Positions 32,630-41,623 of a DNA stretch of 64,000 bases are shown in pieces. Source of the stretch: Halomicroarcula saliterrae (lineage in GTDB: Archaea > Halobacteriota > Halobacteria > Halobacteriales > Haloarculaceae); contig NZ_JAMQON010000003.1 in assembly GCF_031624395.1 (NCBI RefSeq), forward strand, positions 370,023 through 434,022. The letters run 5' to 3'. How positions within the stretch are numbered: the stretch's first letter is position 1; every line of letters starts with the position of its first letter. The position numbers and the translations under genes were made by a program. The notes under the pieces are model-generated. The model saw only the letters and a program-made list of their open reading frames with translations. It ran no database searches and was not told where the DNA came from.

Positions 32630-35031
32630 CAGAAGTCCCCCAGGCTGGACTGGTCGTCGCTCGTCTCGTCGTCGTCCTCTTCCTCGCCGTCCCGCGGTGA
32701 CTCCTCGTGGACCTCGACGTCGGGGTCCGGTTCGACGCCCTCCATCGAGGGGTTCCGGTGGCCGGCGTTTTCCAGCACGTTCTCGGCGGTCTTCCGCCGG
32801 CCTCGCAGCGCCGCCAGCACGACCGGTTTCGCGGCGTCGCGCAGCTCTGCGCGGTCGCCGATACCGGCCTCGAACAGCCGGCGGGCGCGCTTTCGGCCGA
32901 CCCCCCGAACGCCGGCGAGGTCGACCAGTTCCTCCCGGACGCCGTGTTCGACGCGGATGCGGGCCTGACTGATGGCGCGGGCGGCGTCCGAGTCGACCTC
33001 GCCGGCCAGCGACTCGGCGGCCCCCAGCAGCCACTGGGCCGTCTCGACTTTCCCGCGGATGTCGCCCGGACCGACGCCGTAGCGCTCCGTGATGGTCTCC
33101 TCGTCGACCTCGCTGGCCCAGTCTTCGAGCAGCCGGGCGGTCTTGAGCGCCGAGAGCCAGTCCTCGAAGCGCTCGTCCTCGAACTCCGAAGGCGTCGGCC
33201 CAAGCAGTTCCGCCTCGCGTTCGTACAGCTCCATCTCGTACTCCTCGCGGTCGCCCGACCGGAGGTAGAGCTGGTACATGTCCGGCGTGCGCGAGACGAG
33301 GTGGTAGAGCCCGAGCGCCGAGATGTCCTCGGGGTCGGCCTCGGTCTCCTCGGCGAGTTCGCTCGCCGTGCTGAACGCGCCGTCGGCCGTCGCGTCCACG
33401 GGCTCGTCGCTCGCCTCCGGCTCGCCCGCGTGGCGCGCCCAGTACTCCAGCCCGTCGACGATTTCGGCGGCGCTCATCGGGTCCAGATAGAGTCTGGAGA
33501 CGGTGTGGCCCAGCGACGTGGCGTCGAGCTCCCCTGCATTCACTTCGAGGAAGCCGTTCCGCTCCAGATACGTCAACACGTCGTCGACGACGCGCTCTAA
33601 CCGACCGCCTTGGTCGGTCTGGCTGGCGTAGAGCGTCTGTTCGAGGAATTCGAGGAGTTCCGTCCGGGAGCGAGCGAAGCCCGAGGAGACGGTCGCGAGG
33701 ATGTGGGTCCTGAGTGCCGGTTCGGCGGCGAGTTTCGACCGCACCGGCTCGGGGTCTGCCCAGACGTACCGCTCGAACAGCTCGTCGAGTTCGTCGTGGC
33801 TGCTGGCCACGAGGACGGCCTCGCCGTAGGGGTCCAGTCCCGGTCGGCCGGCCCGGCCCATCATCTGGTGCACTTCCAGCACTGAGAGGGGGGCCATCCC
33901 GCCCGCGCTCCCGTCGTAGCGGCGCCAGTCCCGGACGACGACCCGGCGAGAGGGCGTGTTGACCCCGGCCGCGAGCGTCGGCGTCGCACACACCACTTTG
34001 ACGAGCCGGTCCTGAAACGCCTGCTCGACCAGTTCCCGGTGGCCCCGCGCCAGTCCGGCGTGGTGGAACGCGGCGCCGTCCGCGACGGCGTCGGCGAGGT
34101 CGTCGCTGGTCTCGGTGTCGCTCACGTCCCGGATGTCGGCGGCGATTCCTTCGAGCTGGCCCTTCTCGTCGCCGCTCAGGTGGGGCCGGACCGTGCTCGC
34201 CAGCCGGCCGGCTGCGGCCTCGGCGTTGCGCCGGGAGTTGACGAAGACGAGCGTCGAGCCGCCTTCTTCGGTTACCTCGCCGTCCTCGCCGTGGTCGTCC
34301 TGCAGCGTGTCGCGGACGACGGCGGCGGTGGGTTTCTCGCTGTTCTGGACCGCCAGCCGCTGCTGGCTCCCGTCTTCGAGGTGAAGCGCCTGCCCGTAGT
34401 GGACCCCCTTCTGGAGCTCGATGGGGCGCCAGTCCGAATCCACGAGCTCGGCGTCGAGCCACTCGGCCAGCTCTTCGGCGTTGCCGATTGTCGCGGAGAG
34501 GGCCACCGTCTGCAGGTCGGGGTTGAGCCGCCGGAGCTTGGCGAGCGTGACTTCCAGCGTCGGGCCGCGCTGGCCGTCGTCGACCAGATGGACCTCGTCG
34601 CTGACGACGCAGGTCAGGTCCTCCAGCCACGGCGCGTCGTTTCGCACGAGGGAATCGACCTTCTCGCTGGTGGCGACGACGATGTCCTTGTCGCCGAGCC
34701 AGCCGCCGTCGGACTCGTAGTTGCCCGTCGAGACGCCCACGGAGAGCCCGTACTGCTCGAACTGCTCGAACTCGGCTTGCTTCTCGCTGGCCAGCGCCCG
34801 GAGCGGGACGATGTAGAGGGCTTTTCCGCCGCGAGCGACGGCCGACAGCATCGCTAGCTCGGCGACGAGCGTCTTCCCGCTCGCCGTCGGAATGGCGGCG
34901 ACGATGTTGCCGCCCTCGGTCACCCCGGATTCGACGGCCTCGGCCTGTGGGGGGTACAGTTCCTCGATGCCCTCGGCGCGTAGATGACCGGGGAGCCAGT
35001 CGGGGACTCCCGGCAGGTCCGCAACGTCCAT
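32629..35031 (-). CDS. hel308: Hel308 DNA helicase (archaeal Ski2-like, HelQ family)
   Basis: This 800-residue helicase acts at stalled replication forks. Motifs are [15 protein letters not shown] (Walker A), [16 protein letters not shown] (DEVH), [15 protein letters not shown] (motif III), [15 protein letters not shown] (motif V) and [15 protein letters not shown] (motif VI). The family ratchet and helix-hairpin-helix domains follow, the latter around [20 protein letters not shown] charged tail with Glu and Asp ends the protein. The length fits the family. It is transcribed divergently from the response regulator at 35119, and overlaps cgi121 by four bases. Confidence 0.95.
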   Translation of the reverse strand: MDVADLPGVPDWLPGHLRAEGIEELYPPQAEAVESGVTEGGNIVAAIPTASGKTLVAELAMLSAVARGGKALYIVPLRALASEKQAEFEQFEQYGLSVGVSTGNYESDGGWLGDKDIVVATSEKVDSLVRNDAPWLEDLTCVVSDEVHLVDDGQRGPTLEVTLAKLRRLNPDLQTVALSATIGNAEELAEWLDAELVDSDWRPIELQKGVHYGQALHLEDGSQQRLAVQNSEKPTAAVVRDTLQDDHGEDGEVTEEGGSTLVFVNSRRNAEAAAGRLASTVRPHLSGDEKGQLEGIAADIRDVSDTETSDDLADAVADGAAFHHAGLARGHRELVEQAFQDRLVKVVCATPTLAAGVNTPSRRVVVRDWRRYDGSAGGMAPLSVLEVHQMMGRAGRPGLDPYGEAVLVASSHDELDELFERYVWADPEPVRSKLAAEPALRTHILATVSSGFARSRTELLEFLEQTLYASQTDQGGRLERVVDDVLTYLERNGFLEVNAGELDATSLGHTVSRLYLDPMSAAEIVDGLEYWARHAGEPEASDEPVDATADGAFSTASELAEETEADPEDISALGLYHLVSRTPDMYQLYLRSGDREEYEMELYEREAELLGPTPSEFEDERFEDWLSALKTARLLEDWASEVDEETITERYGVGPGDIRGKVETAQWLLGAAESLAGEVDSDAARAISQARIRVEHGVREELVDLAGVRGVGRKRARRLFEAGIGDRAELRDAAKPVVLAALRGRRKTAENVLENAGHRNPSMEGVEPDPDVEVHEESPRDGEEEDDDETSDDQSSLGDF

Positions 35032-35118
35032 TACCCCGTCGTTGGGTCCCGCTTCGATTTAAACTGTCGTGATGCGTTCCCCCGAACCGTTTTTATGGCT
35101 GGTTGCCATCGCGAGAGT

Positions 35119-36357
35119 ATGGGAACCACCGTCGACGGTGCCACCGATTCGGCCCGGATTCTGCTCGTCGACGACCAGCCCGACCTCGCGGAGGTGACCG
35201 CGCTCCACCTCGAGGACCGCCGCGACGCCTTCGACGTCCGGTTCGTCACCGACGGCCCGACGGCCCTGGAGTTCCTCGACCGAACGGCCGTCGACTGCGT
35301 CGTCAGCGACTACGAGATGCCCGGGATGGATGGCCTGGAGCTCCTGCGGGCGGTCAACGACCGGGAGCCGTCGCTGCCCTTCATTCTCTACACCGGCCGG
35401 GGGAGCGAGGAGATAGCGAGCGAGGCCATCAGCGCCGGCGTCACTGACTACCTCCAGAAGCGGACGACCAGCGACCAGTACGACGTGCTGGCCAACCGGG
35501 TCGAGAACGCCGTCGCCCGCCGCCGCTCCGAGCGGGCCCGCGAGGAGTCCGAGGGCCGCTACCGAACGCTGGTCGATGCCTCCCCTCACGCCATTCTCGT
35601 CCACTACGGGGAGGACATCGTGTACGTCAACGACACCATGGTCCGGCTGTTCGGCTTCGCGACCCAGTCACAGGCCCACGGCACCGAGGCGATGTCGTAC
35701 GTCCACCCCGACGACCGCGACGCCGTCCGCGAGCGGATGCGCCAGGTGCTCTACGACCGGGGCGAGTCCGACTGGATCGCTTGGCGGCTGCTGCGCGACG
35801 ACGGCGAAATACGCGAGGTCGAGAGCCGCGGGACACCGGTGGTCTACGACGGGCAGACGGCGGTGCAAGTGGTCGTCCGCGACCTCACCGACCAGCGCCG
35901 TCGCGAACGCCAGCTCGGCGCGCTCAACGATGTGCTGGGCGACCTCTCGGGAGCCGGCTCGCGGACTGCCGTGGGCGAGACCGCCGTCGACGCCGCCGTC
36001 ACACTGCTTTCGGACCCGCTCGTCGGCGTCTTCGAGGACGTCGAGGGGGAACTCCTCGAACTCGCGACCGGGGGAACCGACGGCGACGCGTTCCCCATCG
36101 ACAGCCGGGGTCTCCCAGAAGACAGCGTCGAGATGGCCACGTATCGCACAGGCACGCCGCGGGTCGTCGACGGCTACGCCGGCCGCGAGGACCGGCTCAC
36201 GCCCGGTGTCGCGACAGCTTTCCTGTTTCCGCTCGCCGACCACGGGCTCCTCTGGGTCGGCTCGACCGGCTCTCGGGGCTTCGCGCCGACCGACCGGGAC
36301 CTGCTCGAAATTCTGGGCCGCTCAGTCGTCGCCGCCCTCGACCGTCTCGACGACTGA
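35119..36357 (+). CDS. Response regulator with receiver, PAS and GAF-like domains
   Basis: This 412-residue protein starts at the ATG at 35119 (GTTVDGATDSARIL); the upstream open frame runs back into hel308. The receiver domain shows ILLVDDQPDLAEV, VSDYEMPGMDG (phospho-acceptor Asp) and YLQKRTT (Lys). A PAS domain follows (YRTLVDASPHAILVHYGED, with YVHPDDRDAV and VRDLTDQ). The last 130 residues resemble a GAF or haloarchaeal sensor domain with FLFPLADHGLLWVGS. No histidine kinase or DNA-binding domain is present, so it may relay signals to a separate partner. TTTTTATGG upstream is a possible TATA element. Confidence 0.88.
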   Translation: MGTTVDGATDSARILLVDDQPDLAEVTALHLEDRRDAFDVRFVTDGPTALEFLDRTAVDCVVSDYEMPGMDGLELLRAVNDREPSLPFILYTGRGSEEIASEAISAGVTDYLQKRTTSDQYDVLANRVENAVARRRSERAREESEGRYRTLVDASPHAILVHYGEDIVYVNDTMVRLFGFATQSQAHGTEAMSYVHPDDRDAVRERMRQVLYDRGESDWIAWRLLRDDGEIREVESRGTPVVYDGQTAVQVVVRDLTDQRRRERQLGALNDVLGDLSGAGSRTAVGETAVDAAVTLLSDPLVGVFEDVEGELLELATGGTDGDAFPIDSRGLPEDSVEMATYRTGTPRVVDGYAGREDRLTPGVATAFLFPLADHGLLWVGSTGSRGFAPTDRDLLEILGRSVVAALDRLDD

Positions 36358-36474
36358 TAGGGGCGGTCGTAGCTCGTTTCGGGGTCGCGCCCGCCCGGTG
36401 TCGCCGCGCAGGGAAACCGCTACAACGACTCCCGTGAGGACAACGCCTTTGTCCGTCACCGGCGAAACTCGCGT

Positions 36475-36720
36475 ATGCAAATCGAATACGACCGGGACAC
36501 CTGCATCGGGATGTTCCAGTGTGTCGCGGAGTGGGACGGGTTCGAACGCGACGAGGACGCCGGCAAAGCCGTGCTCGTCGACGGCGAGGAGACCGAGGAC
36601 GACATCTTCGTCCGCGAGGTCCCCGAGGACGCGGAGTTCGACGCGAAGTTCGCCGCGCGGGCCTGTCCGGTCGAGGCCATCACAGTGTACGACGACGACG
36701 GCGAACAGCTGATTCCGTGA
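36475..36720 (+). CDS. Ferredoxin, [3Fe-4S]/[4Fe-4S] type
   Basis: This 81-residue acidic ferredoxin has Cys10 and Cys16 in TCIGMFQC and a third in ACPVEAI near residue 64. That C-x5-C...CP pattern, with only one cluster's worth of Cys and one ligand position missing, suggests a [3Fe-4S] cluster. The many Glu and Asp fit a halophilic cytoplasm. The start ATG at 36475 is the first after the regulator gene. It converges with the M50 protease gene with one base between stops. Its electron partner is not indicated by the neighbours. Confidence 0.85.
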   Translation: MQIEYDRDTCIGMFQCVAEWDGFERDEDAGKAVLVDGEETEDDIFVREVPEDAEFDAKFAARACPVEAITVYDDDGEQLIP

Positions 36721-36721
36721 G

Positions 36722-37744
36722 TCACCACGGCTGGACCTCGATGTCGCTTCGGGCGAGCGCGAACACGGCGCCGAGCCCGACCACCGGGACGACCACGAGC
36801 AGCCCCGACACTGCTGTCAGGACCCACACGAGGTTCACGAGCAGTCCCACGCCGAAGGCATACGAGACGGTGACGTACGCCGCTCGCCAGGAGAGCCGTC
36901 GGTTTCGCAGGTCCTCGATGCCGTCGGTACGGACGTTCTCCAGCCCCAGCCAGTCACAGACGATCCAGTACCCGTCACCGTGGATGAGGGGGTTCAGCGC
37001 GAACACCACGTGTCCCGCCACGGTGAGCAAGACGAGCGTGACGAGCCGCGAGCCGGGGTCGAGAAACGCCAGCGCGACGAGCGGGAGCGCGGCCACAAGC
37101 TCCAGTAGCGGCCCGGCGAGGTTGACCCACACCCGGCGGCTCCGGGGAAGCATCCAGGCGCCGGTCGTGTCGGTGACCACTGCCGGGAGGACGCCGTTGA
37201 CGAGGTCGACCCGTATCGACGGGTCGAAGTGGTGCGCACTGACCGCGTAGTGACCGAGTTCGTGGACCGCGACGTACGCCGCGGCGAGACCGACCGCCGC
37301 CACGACGTCGACGACGGTGAGCCCTGCGAGGAACGCTGAGGACAGGCTCGGGAGGACGTGGGCGACACCGACAGCGACGACCGCCACGAGGCAGACGAAC
37401 AGCCCTACTCGGGGCCAGAGCCGGACCCCGGCCGGCGGCACGAGCCTGACGACGGGGTCGCCCTCCCGGAACACGCCCGACTCGATGTACGACTCCACCA
37501 GCGCAAGCGCCTCCTCTGCCGTGGTCCCGGCCGTCTCGACGACTACCGTGCCTCCGTCGGCCTGTTCCCGCAACTTCGGGAGCGGCACCGACCCGCGCGC
37601 GACCGCCGTCAGCAGGTCCACGACGGCCCGGTTGACGGTCCGGAACCCGCCGTCGGGCTCCCGGAGAAAGTACGTCCCGTCCACGGTGCCCCAGACGAAC
37701 CCGTACGCGGTGTCGTCGTGTTCGACCTCTCGCTCCATACTCAC
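36722..37744 (-). CDS. M50-family membrane metalloprotease with PqqD-like N-terminal domain
   Basis: This 340-residue protein begins with about 95 residues that read like a PqqD/RRE winged helix (FLREPDGGFRTVNRAVVDLL, then AEEALALVESYIESGVF), the domain many peptide-modifying proteins use to hold a leader. Six membrane segments follow, with HELGH at residues 161-165 and ALNPLIHGDGYWIVCDW supplying the third zinc ligand. It is therefore a site-2-protease-like enzyme with a likely peptide substrate. The GTG at 37744 overlaps the stop of the ATP-grasp gene (GTGA); an ATG at 37738 is an alternative. I infer leader removal or export of the peptide encoded at 38862. Confidence 0.83.
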   Translation of the reverse strand: MSMEREVEHDDTAYGFVWGTVDGTYFLREPDGGFRTVNRAVVDLLTAVARGSVPLPKLREQADGGTVVVETAGTTAEEALALVESYIESGVFREGDPVVRLVPPAGVRLWPRVGLFVCLVAVVAVGVAHVLPSLSSAFLAGLTVVDVVAAVGLAAAYVAVHELGHYAVSAHHFDPSIRVDLVNGVLPAVVTDTTGAWMLPRSRRVWVNLAGPLLELVAALPLVALAFLDPGSRLVTLVLLTVAGHVVFALNPLIHGDGYWIVCDWLGLENVRTDGIEDLRNRRLSWRAAYVTVSYAFGVGLLVNLVWVLTAVSGLLVVVPVVGLGAVFALARSDIEVQPW

Positions 37745-38679
37745 GAGACGAGATACGCGGCCAGTTCGTCGGCGACGTCGGTGATGCCCGCCGAGTCGGG
37801 GAGCATGAACCGGCCGCCGGGGTTGGTTTCCATGAGCGCGTACGAGCCGTCCGGCCGGCGGCGGAGGTCCACCGCCGAGTGGGCCATCGGGGCGGCCTCG
37901 ACCGCCCGACGCACGTCCCGGCGAACCGGGACCGGGAGGTCGACCGCGTCGGCACCTATCTCCCCGCCGGGGGCGTTCTTGAACGTAAAGGCCGCCTCGT
38001 CGTGGGTGTACTTGAACGCGCCGACCACCGTGTCGTCGGTCACGTAGGCTCGCACGTCCTCGCCGGGGACGAACGCCTGGAACAGCACCGGCGTCGTCAG
38101 GTCGTCGAGCCGGTCGGCCTCGTCGGTCGTCATGACGTGTGCCCCGCCGACGCCGCCGATGGCCTTGTAGACGACCCTCCCGTGTCGCTCCAGGAACGAC
38201 CTGGCCGTCTCGGAACTGACCGTGGCGACCGTCTCCGGGACGTCGATACCGAGTGACCCGTACACGTCACAGGCGTACGTGGTCCGCTCTTCCCACTCCA
38301 GGGCGTCGTGGGTCGGCACCACCGTCACCCCGTGGTGTTCCAGCGACGCGAGCAGCCCTTTGCACAGCCCACGGTACTCCCGGAGCTGTGTCAGCGCCGC
38401 GAACGGGTTCTCGTCCTCGCTGACACAGCCGTCGATACCGTCCTCGATAGCCGGAACGAACAGGGAGTTGGCCTTGACGTACACCCCCTGTATCTCGTCG
38501 ATGTCGAACGCCCGGTCACCGAACCTGACCCTGTCGGCCTCGATGTCGTGTGTCAGTGGTCGGTCGCTCGGCCACTCGTCGACGTCGACGGTCACCACTG
38601 ACTCGCCGTGGTCCCTGACGGCGTCCCGAAGCAGGTCGAACTCGTGGCCCCGGTCACGCCCGAGTAGCATGACTGTCAT
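37741..38679 (-). CDS. RimK-like ATP-grasp ligase, graspetide-ligase type candidate
   Basis: This 312-residue ATP-grasp protein shows YKAIGGVGGAHVM (residues 171-183, ATP-binding loop), FQAFVPGEDVRAYV (200-213) and SAVDLRRRPDGSY, then METNPGGRF (283-291) followed by a DSAGITDVADELAAYL tail. The E-x-N-P-x-G-x-F/W pattern with a closing Ile/Ala helix resembles ligases that form side-chain ester or amide links in graspetides, more than ribosomal RimK or D-Ala ligase. It is overlapped by the M50 protease gene and faces a 33-codon ORF. The bond formed and the substrate are inferred. Confidence 0.82.
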   Translation of the reverse strand: MTVMLLGRDRGHEFDLLRDAVRDHGESVVTVDVDEWPSDRPLTHDIEADRVRFGDRAFDIDEIQGVYVKANSLFVPAIEDGIDGCVSEDENPFAALTQLREYRGLCKGLLASLEHHGVTVVPTHDALEWEERTTYACDVYGSLGIDVPETVATVSSETARSFLERHGRVVYKAIGGVGGAHVMTTDEADRLDDLTTPVLFQAFVPGEDVRAYVTDDTVVGAFKYTHDEAAFTFKNAPGGEIGADAVDLPVPVRRDVRRAVEAAPMAHSAVDLRRRPDGSYALMETNPGGRFMLPDSAGITDVADELAAYLVS

Positions 38680-38699
38680 ACGACGTCGTGTCGAACGGC

Positions 38700-38860
38700 G
38701 AGGAAATAATCCTTTCCGACAGGTATAAAATCAGCATCTTTAACATGTAAAATGTATCTACTATATGCAAATTTAACTGATATAAAAAATTAATCTAGTT
38801 GGCAAGTGACGCTACTACACCCATTCTTTTCGATTGAGCGACACTACTTACGGCCGCCGT
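38700..38860. promoter_or_regulatory. AT-rich divergent promoter region between ATP-grasp gene and small peptide gene
   Basis: This is the most AT-rich part of the window. TATAAAA at 38724-38730, read on the other strand as TTTTATA, lies 45-51 bases before the ATP-grasp start. TATAAAAAATTAAT from 38781 lies about 80 bases before the peptide ATG and could drive it with a leader of about 50 bases. Elements such as CATGTAAAATGT and CTATATGCAAAT may be regulator sites. The base composition suggests the unit was acquired, or is strongly regulated. Confidence 0.5.
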
Positions 38861-38861
38861 T

Positions 38862-38963
38862 ATGGACGACAAACACCTCATCGGCGAACTCGAAGACCGA
38901 GACGCAGAGGACCGTGAAAGCACCGTACACATCGTCACCTCGCTCATCTGGGAAGGCTACTGA
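38862..38963 (+). CDS. Candidate precursor peptide of the ATP-grasp/M50 unit, 33 codons
   Basis: This short gene, ATG to TGA, encodes a 33-residue peptide. The first 19 residues are highly charged (DDKHLIGELEDRDAEDRE) and would suit a leader. The last 14 residues contain Ser20, Thr21, Thr26, Ser27 and Glu31 with hydrophobic residues and a closing WEGY, so hydroxyl and carboxylate side chains are available for cross-linking by an ATP-grasp ligase. It is divergent from the ligase and protease genes across a shared AT-rich promoter, and its stop codon is the start of a large palindrome. Size alone gives limited coding evidence, so the assignment rests on context. Confidence 0.55.
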   Translation: MDDKHLIGELEDRDAEDRESTVHIVTSLIWEGY

Positions 38964-39042
38964 TACTGTCGGCTGTAATCACGTGAACGATTTCGCCACC
39001 CCGGGGTGGCGAATATCTTCACGAAGTTACAGCCAACAGTAT
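38963..39042. repeat. 80-base near-perfect palindrome starting at the small peptide's stop codon
   Basis: Two 38-base arms (38963-39000 and 39005-39042) flank a CCGG centre. Thirty of 38 positions are Watson-Crick pairs: ATACTGT at the left end matches ACAGTAT at the right, GGCTGTAA matches TTACAGCC, CGTGAA matches TTCACG, and TTCGCCACC matches GGTGGCGAA. The left arm begins with the A of the TGA stop. It may be a MITE-like element with terminal inverted repeats ACTGT/ACAGT, or a conserved terminator hairpin of the peptide gene. Confidence 0.85.
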
Positions 39043-39087
39043 GACGACCGAGCGGTCACAGCTTCGCCTGCCCGTCGACGCCGCTGG

Positions 39088-39107
39088 ACCGGTGATTCGT
39101 CACCGGT
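39088..39107. terminator. Hairpin with UUCG tetraloop
   Basis: ACCGGTGA (39088-39095) and TCACCGGT (39100-39107) pair perfectly around TTCG, the very stable UUCG tetraloop in RNA. It lies between the large palindrome and the MATE gene, about 80 bases before the MATE start. It may help end the short peptide transcript or shape the MATE leader. Confidence 0.55.
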
Positions 39108-39189
39108 GTCGCACCGACGGGGGTTCGAGTCGTCGGCCGGGCCGCCGTCCGGTCGAAACTGACAGGGGCGTCCGGACCAAGAATTCGCC

Positions 39190-40656
39190 ATGGTCCGGCG
39201 TGCCCTCCGTCGCCTCGTCACGGCGGTTCCCGCCCTCCTGTCCCGGTTCGGACTGGTCGACAGAGCGAAGGCCACGGAGGCGACCGACCTGGCCGCGCCG
39301 GTGATGGTCACCGGCGGCCTCCGCATCCTGTTGCGGCTGGCCGACTTCCTCATGGTCGGCATCGCGCTGGGCGACGCCGCCATCGCCGGCCTGGAACTGG
39401 GCTTTCAGTACTACTTCGTCGGCTTCGGGCTCTCGCTTGCGGTCTCTTCGGGCACGATTAGCGTCGTCTCCAGACTCCAGGGTAGCGACCGGCCCGACCG
39501 TGCGGACCTGGCGGTCAAGCAGTCGCTGTGGCTGGCGCTCCTGATTTCGGCGCCCCTGACGCTGGTCTCGTGGCTCTACCCGGAGGCGCTCGTCGGCGTC
39601 CTCTCGGGCGACCCGACGACCGTCGACTACGGCGCGACCTACCTCTCCATCGTGATGCTGTCGATGGCCCCGCGGTTCTGGAGCATGGTCGCTTCGCGGG
39701 CGCTGGCCGGCAGCGCCGACACCCGCACGCCGATGTACGTCCGGCTGCTCACGCTCCCGACGAACATCGCGCTCAACGCCGTCCTCATCTTCGGCCCCGG
39801 CCCGTTCCCGGAACTCGGCATCGCCGGCGCGGCGTGGGGTACCGCCGTCGCCAACACGCTCGCGGCGACCATCTTCCTCGGGCTGCTCGCCTCCGGTCGC
39901 TACGCGGTCCAGCTGCCCGTCCGCGGGCCGCAGGTCGACCTCTCGTTGCTCCGGGAAATCGTCCGCGTCGCGCTCCCGCTGTCGGGGATGCGGCTCCTCC
40001 AGACGTTCGCCCGGTTCCCCTTCCTCTTCATCCTGGGCGTGCTCGGGACGCCGACGCTCGCGGCCTACGCCATCGGCCGACGCGTCATGTTGCTCGCGCT
40101 CATGCCCGCGTGGGGGTACGCGACGGCCGCCTCGACGCTCGTCGGCCAGCATCTCGGGTCGGGCGACGAGGAGTCGGCGTCGGACTACGGCTGGCAGACG
40201 CTGCGGGTCGCACTGGCCGTCCAGCTCGCCGTCGCCGCCGTCCTCGTCGTCTTCGCTCGCCCCATCGTCTCCCTCTTTGGCACCGAGTACCCCGCTCTCG
40301 CCGCCCAGTTCGTCCGCGTCTTCGGCCTGCTCGTGGCGGGCTTTTCGATCTCCCGGACGATGCGGGGCAGCCTTCGAGGTGCCGGTGACACCCGCTGGCC
40401 GCTCTACGGGACGATTCTGGGCGGCTACTGCTTCCGGCTCCCCGTCGCGATGCTCGCACTGCCCGCCGGCTTCGTCGTCACCGTCCCGCTGGTGGGCGTC
40501 GCCATCTCGCCGGGGCTGGGACTGGGACTGCCGGCAATCTTCGCCGCGCTGGTCGGCGATTTCTACCTGAAGGCGGCGGTGAATACGGGGCGGTTCTGGA
40601 CCGGGAAGTGGCGGGACGTGGCGAGGAAATCGGCTGTTGGTGCGAGCGACGATTGA
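39190..40656 (+). CDS. MATE-family efflux transporter
   Basis: This 488-residue protein has about twelve membrane segments in two homologous halves, characteristic of MATE multidrug or organic-cation exporters. APVMVTGGLRILLRLADFLMV is cut here as APVMVTGGLRI and LADFLMVGIALG, and GLELGFQYYFVGFGLS opens the first half. GAAWGTAVANTLAAT and ISRTMRGSLRGAGDTRWPLYG are typical internal motifs. The cytosolic N-terminus is Arg-rich. The ATG at 39190 is chosen. It lies beside the ATP-grasp/M50 peptide unit, so it could export that product, but MATE genes are common and a second one is at 48562. Confidence 0.9.
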   Translation: MVRRALRRLVTAVPALLSRFGLVDRAKATEATDLAAPVMVTGGLRILLRLADFLMVGIALGDAAIAGLELGFQYYFVGFGLSLAVSSGTISVVSRLQGSDRPDRADLAVKQSLWLALLISAPLTLVSWLYPEALVGVLSGDPTTVDYGATYLSIVMLSMAPRFWSMVASRALAGSADTRTPMYVRLLTLPTNIALNAVLIFGPGPFPELGIAGAAWGTAVANTLAATIFLGLLASGRYAVQLPVRGPQVDLSLLREIVRVALPLSGMRLLQTFARFPFLFILGVLGTPTLAAYAIGRRVMLLALMPAWGYATAASTLVGQHLGSGDEESASDYGWQTLRVALAVQLAVAAVLVVFARPIVSLFGTEYPALAAQFVRVFGLLVAGFSISRTMRGSLRGAGDTRWPLYGTILGGYCFRLPVAMLALPAGFVVTVPLVGVAISPGLGLGLPAIFAALVGDFYLKAAVNTGRFWTGKWRDVARKSAVGASDD

Positions 40657-40703
40657 TGTGGGCTCTGCTCCCGTCGCCACTACTCCGAAGACGACAGTCC
40701 TTG

Positions 40704-40944
40704 ACGGCCAGAAAGCCCCCGGACGCTCGACGGCTGCGACTCGCTGCGCGCTTCGTCACTCGTTCCTGCAGTGCTTGCTTCGTCTCGCTCGCCGAGCGTC
40801 CGGCCCCTTTCAGTCCCGCCCCGTGAGCCAGCCGACCGGGCGGGACTGAAAGGGCGGTCAGTTGCACGAACCCCGACGATGCAAGCACTGGACCGAGCGA
40901 ACAGCGAGTCGCGGAAGTGCAACTGACCGGGGCTTTCTGGCTGT
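40704..40944. repeat. Long imperfect inverted repeat (~240 bases) in a 418-base gene-free stretch
   Basis: The stretch 40657-41074 holds no gene. Its main content is a nested inverted repeat. The ends are GCCAGAAAGCCCC (40707-40719) and GGGGCTTTCTGGC (40929-40941). Inside, CAGTGCTTGC pairs with GCAAGCACTG, CGACTCGCTG with CAGCGAGTCG, and the centre is CCCTTTCAGTCCCGCCC (40805-40821) with GGGCGGGACTGAAAGGG (40838-40854), 17 bases perfect. It may end transcription of the MATE gene or be a mobile miniature element. A TATA-like AACTATATTATG just before 41075 serves the KH gene. Confidence 0.75.
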
Positions 40945-41074
40945 CTTGCATCCCGTCCGCTGAGCGGCTCACGGCCGCTTTTGTTCCGGTGACGCCCACC
41001 CAGACACACCCACCCACAGCCGATGCTAGCGCCGAAGTCTTAAACAGGCAGAACCCCGTACCCGGAACTATATT

Positions 41075-41623
41075 ATGAAACACGTGAAGATTCCGCAGGA
41101 CCGGATCGGCGTGCTGATCGGCGAGGGCGGTGAGACGATGCGGGAGATAGAGTCCCGCGCGGAGGTGCGTCTGGATATCGATTCCGAGGACGGGACCGTC
41201 AAGGTCGAGTCCGTCGGCGACCCCGTCACGGCGCTGAAGGGCCCGGACATCGTGAAAGCCATCGGCCGCGGGTTCAAGCCCGACGACGCGATGGCGCTGC
41301 TCGACGACGACATGATGATGTTCGAGATGATCGACATCGAGGCCGCGGCCCGGAACAAGAACGACCTCCGCCGACAGAAGGGTCGGCTCATCGGCGAAGG
41401 CGGCCGGACGCGCGAACTGATGCAGGAGCTGACCGGCGCGGCCGTCGTCATCTACGGCTCGACGCTCGGTATCATCGGCGGCCCGGAACAGGTCGACGCG
41501 GTGCGTGAGGCCGCCGAGATGCTGCTCGACGGGGCGCCCCACGGCTCGGTGTACTCGTTCCTCGAACGCAAGCACAACGAGATGAAACACAAGGGGCTGG
41601 AGTACCACCAGTTCACGGGGTGA
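41075..41623 (+). CDS. KH-domain RNA-binding protein, archaeal Pno1/Dim2 homologue
   Basis: This 182-residue protein has two KH domains. The first carries IGVLIGEGGETMREIESRA (GxxG loop), the second KGRLIGEGGRTRELMQELTG. The end, SFLERKHNEMKHKGLEYHQF, is typical of archaeal Pno1/Dim2, which assists small-subunit ribosomal RNA maturation near the 3' end. The start ATG at 41075 follows a TATATTATG sequence. The usual neighbour, a RIO kinase, is not present here; instead a long inverted repeat lies upstream and an AAA+ ATPase downstream. Confidence 0.9.
   Translation: MKHVKIPQDRIGVLIGEGGETMREIESRAEVRLDIDSEDGTVKVESVGDPVTALKGPDIVKAIGRGFKPDDAMALLDDDMMMFEMIDIEAAARNKNDLRRQKGRLIGEGGRTRELMQELTGAAVVIYGSTLGIIGGPEQVDAVREAAEMLLDGAPHGSVYSFLERKHNEMKHKGLEYHQFTG

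Noticed and set aside
38964..39189. Insertion sequence remnant with transposase
   Set aside because: The dyad is too short and no frame in it or around it resembles a transposase; a MITE or terminator explains it better.
39190..40656. MATE gene as dedicated exporter of the ATP-grasp product
   Set aside because: It has the opposite orientation to the ligase-protease pair, is separated from the small ORF by two strong hairpins, and MATE genes are common; kept only as a possibility in its entry.
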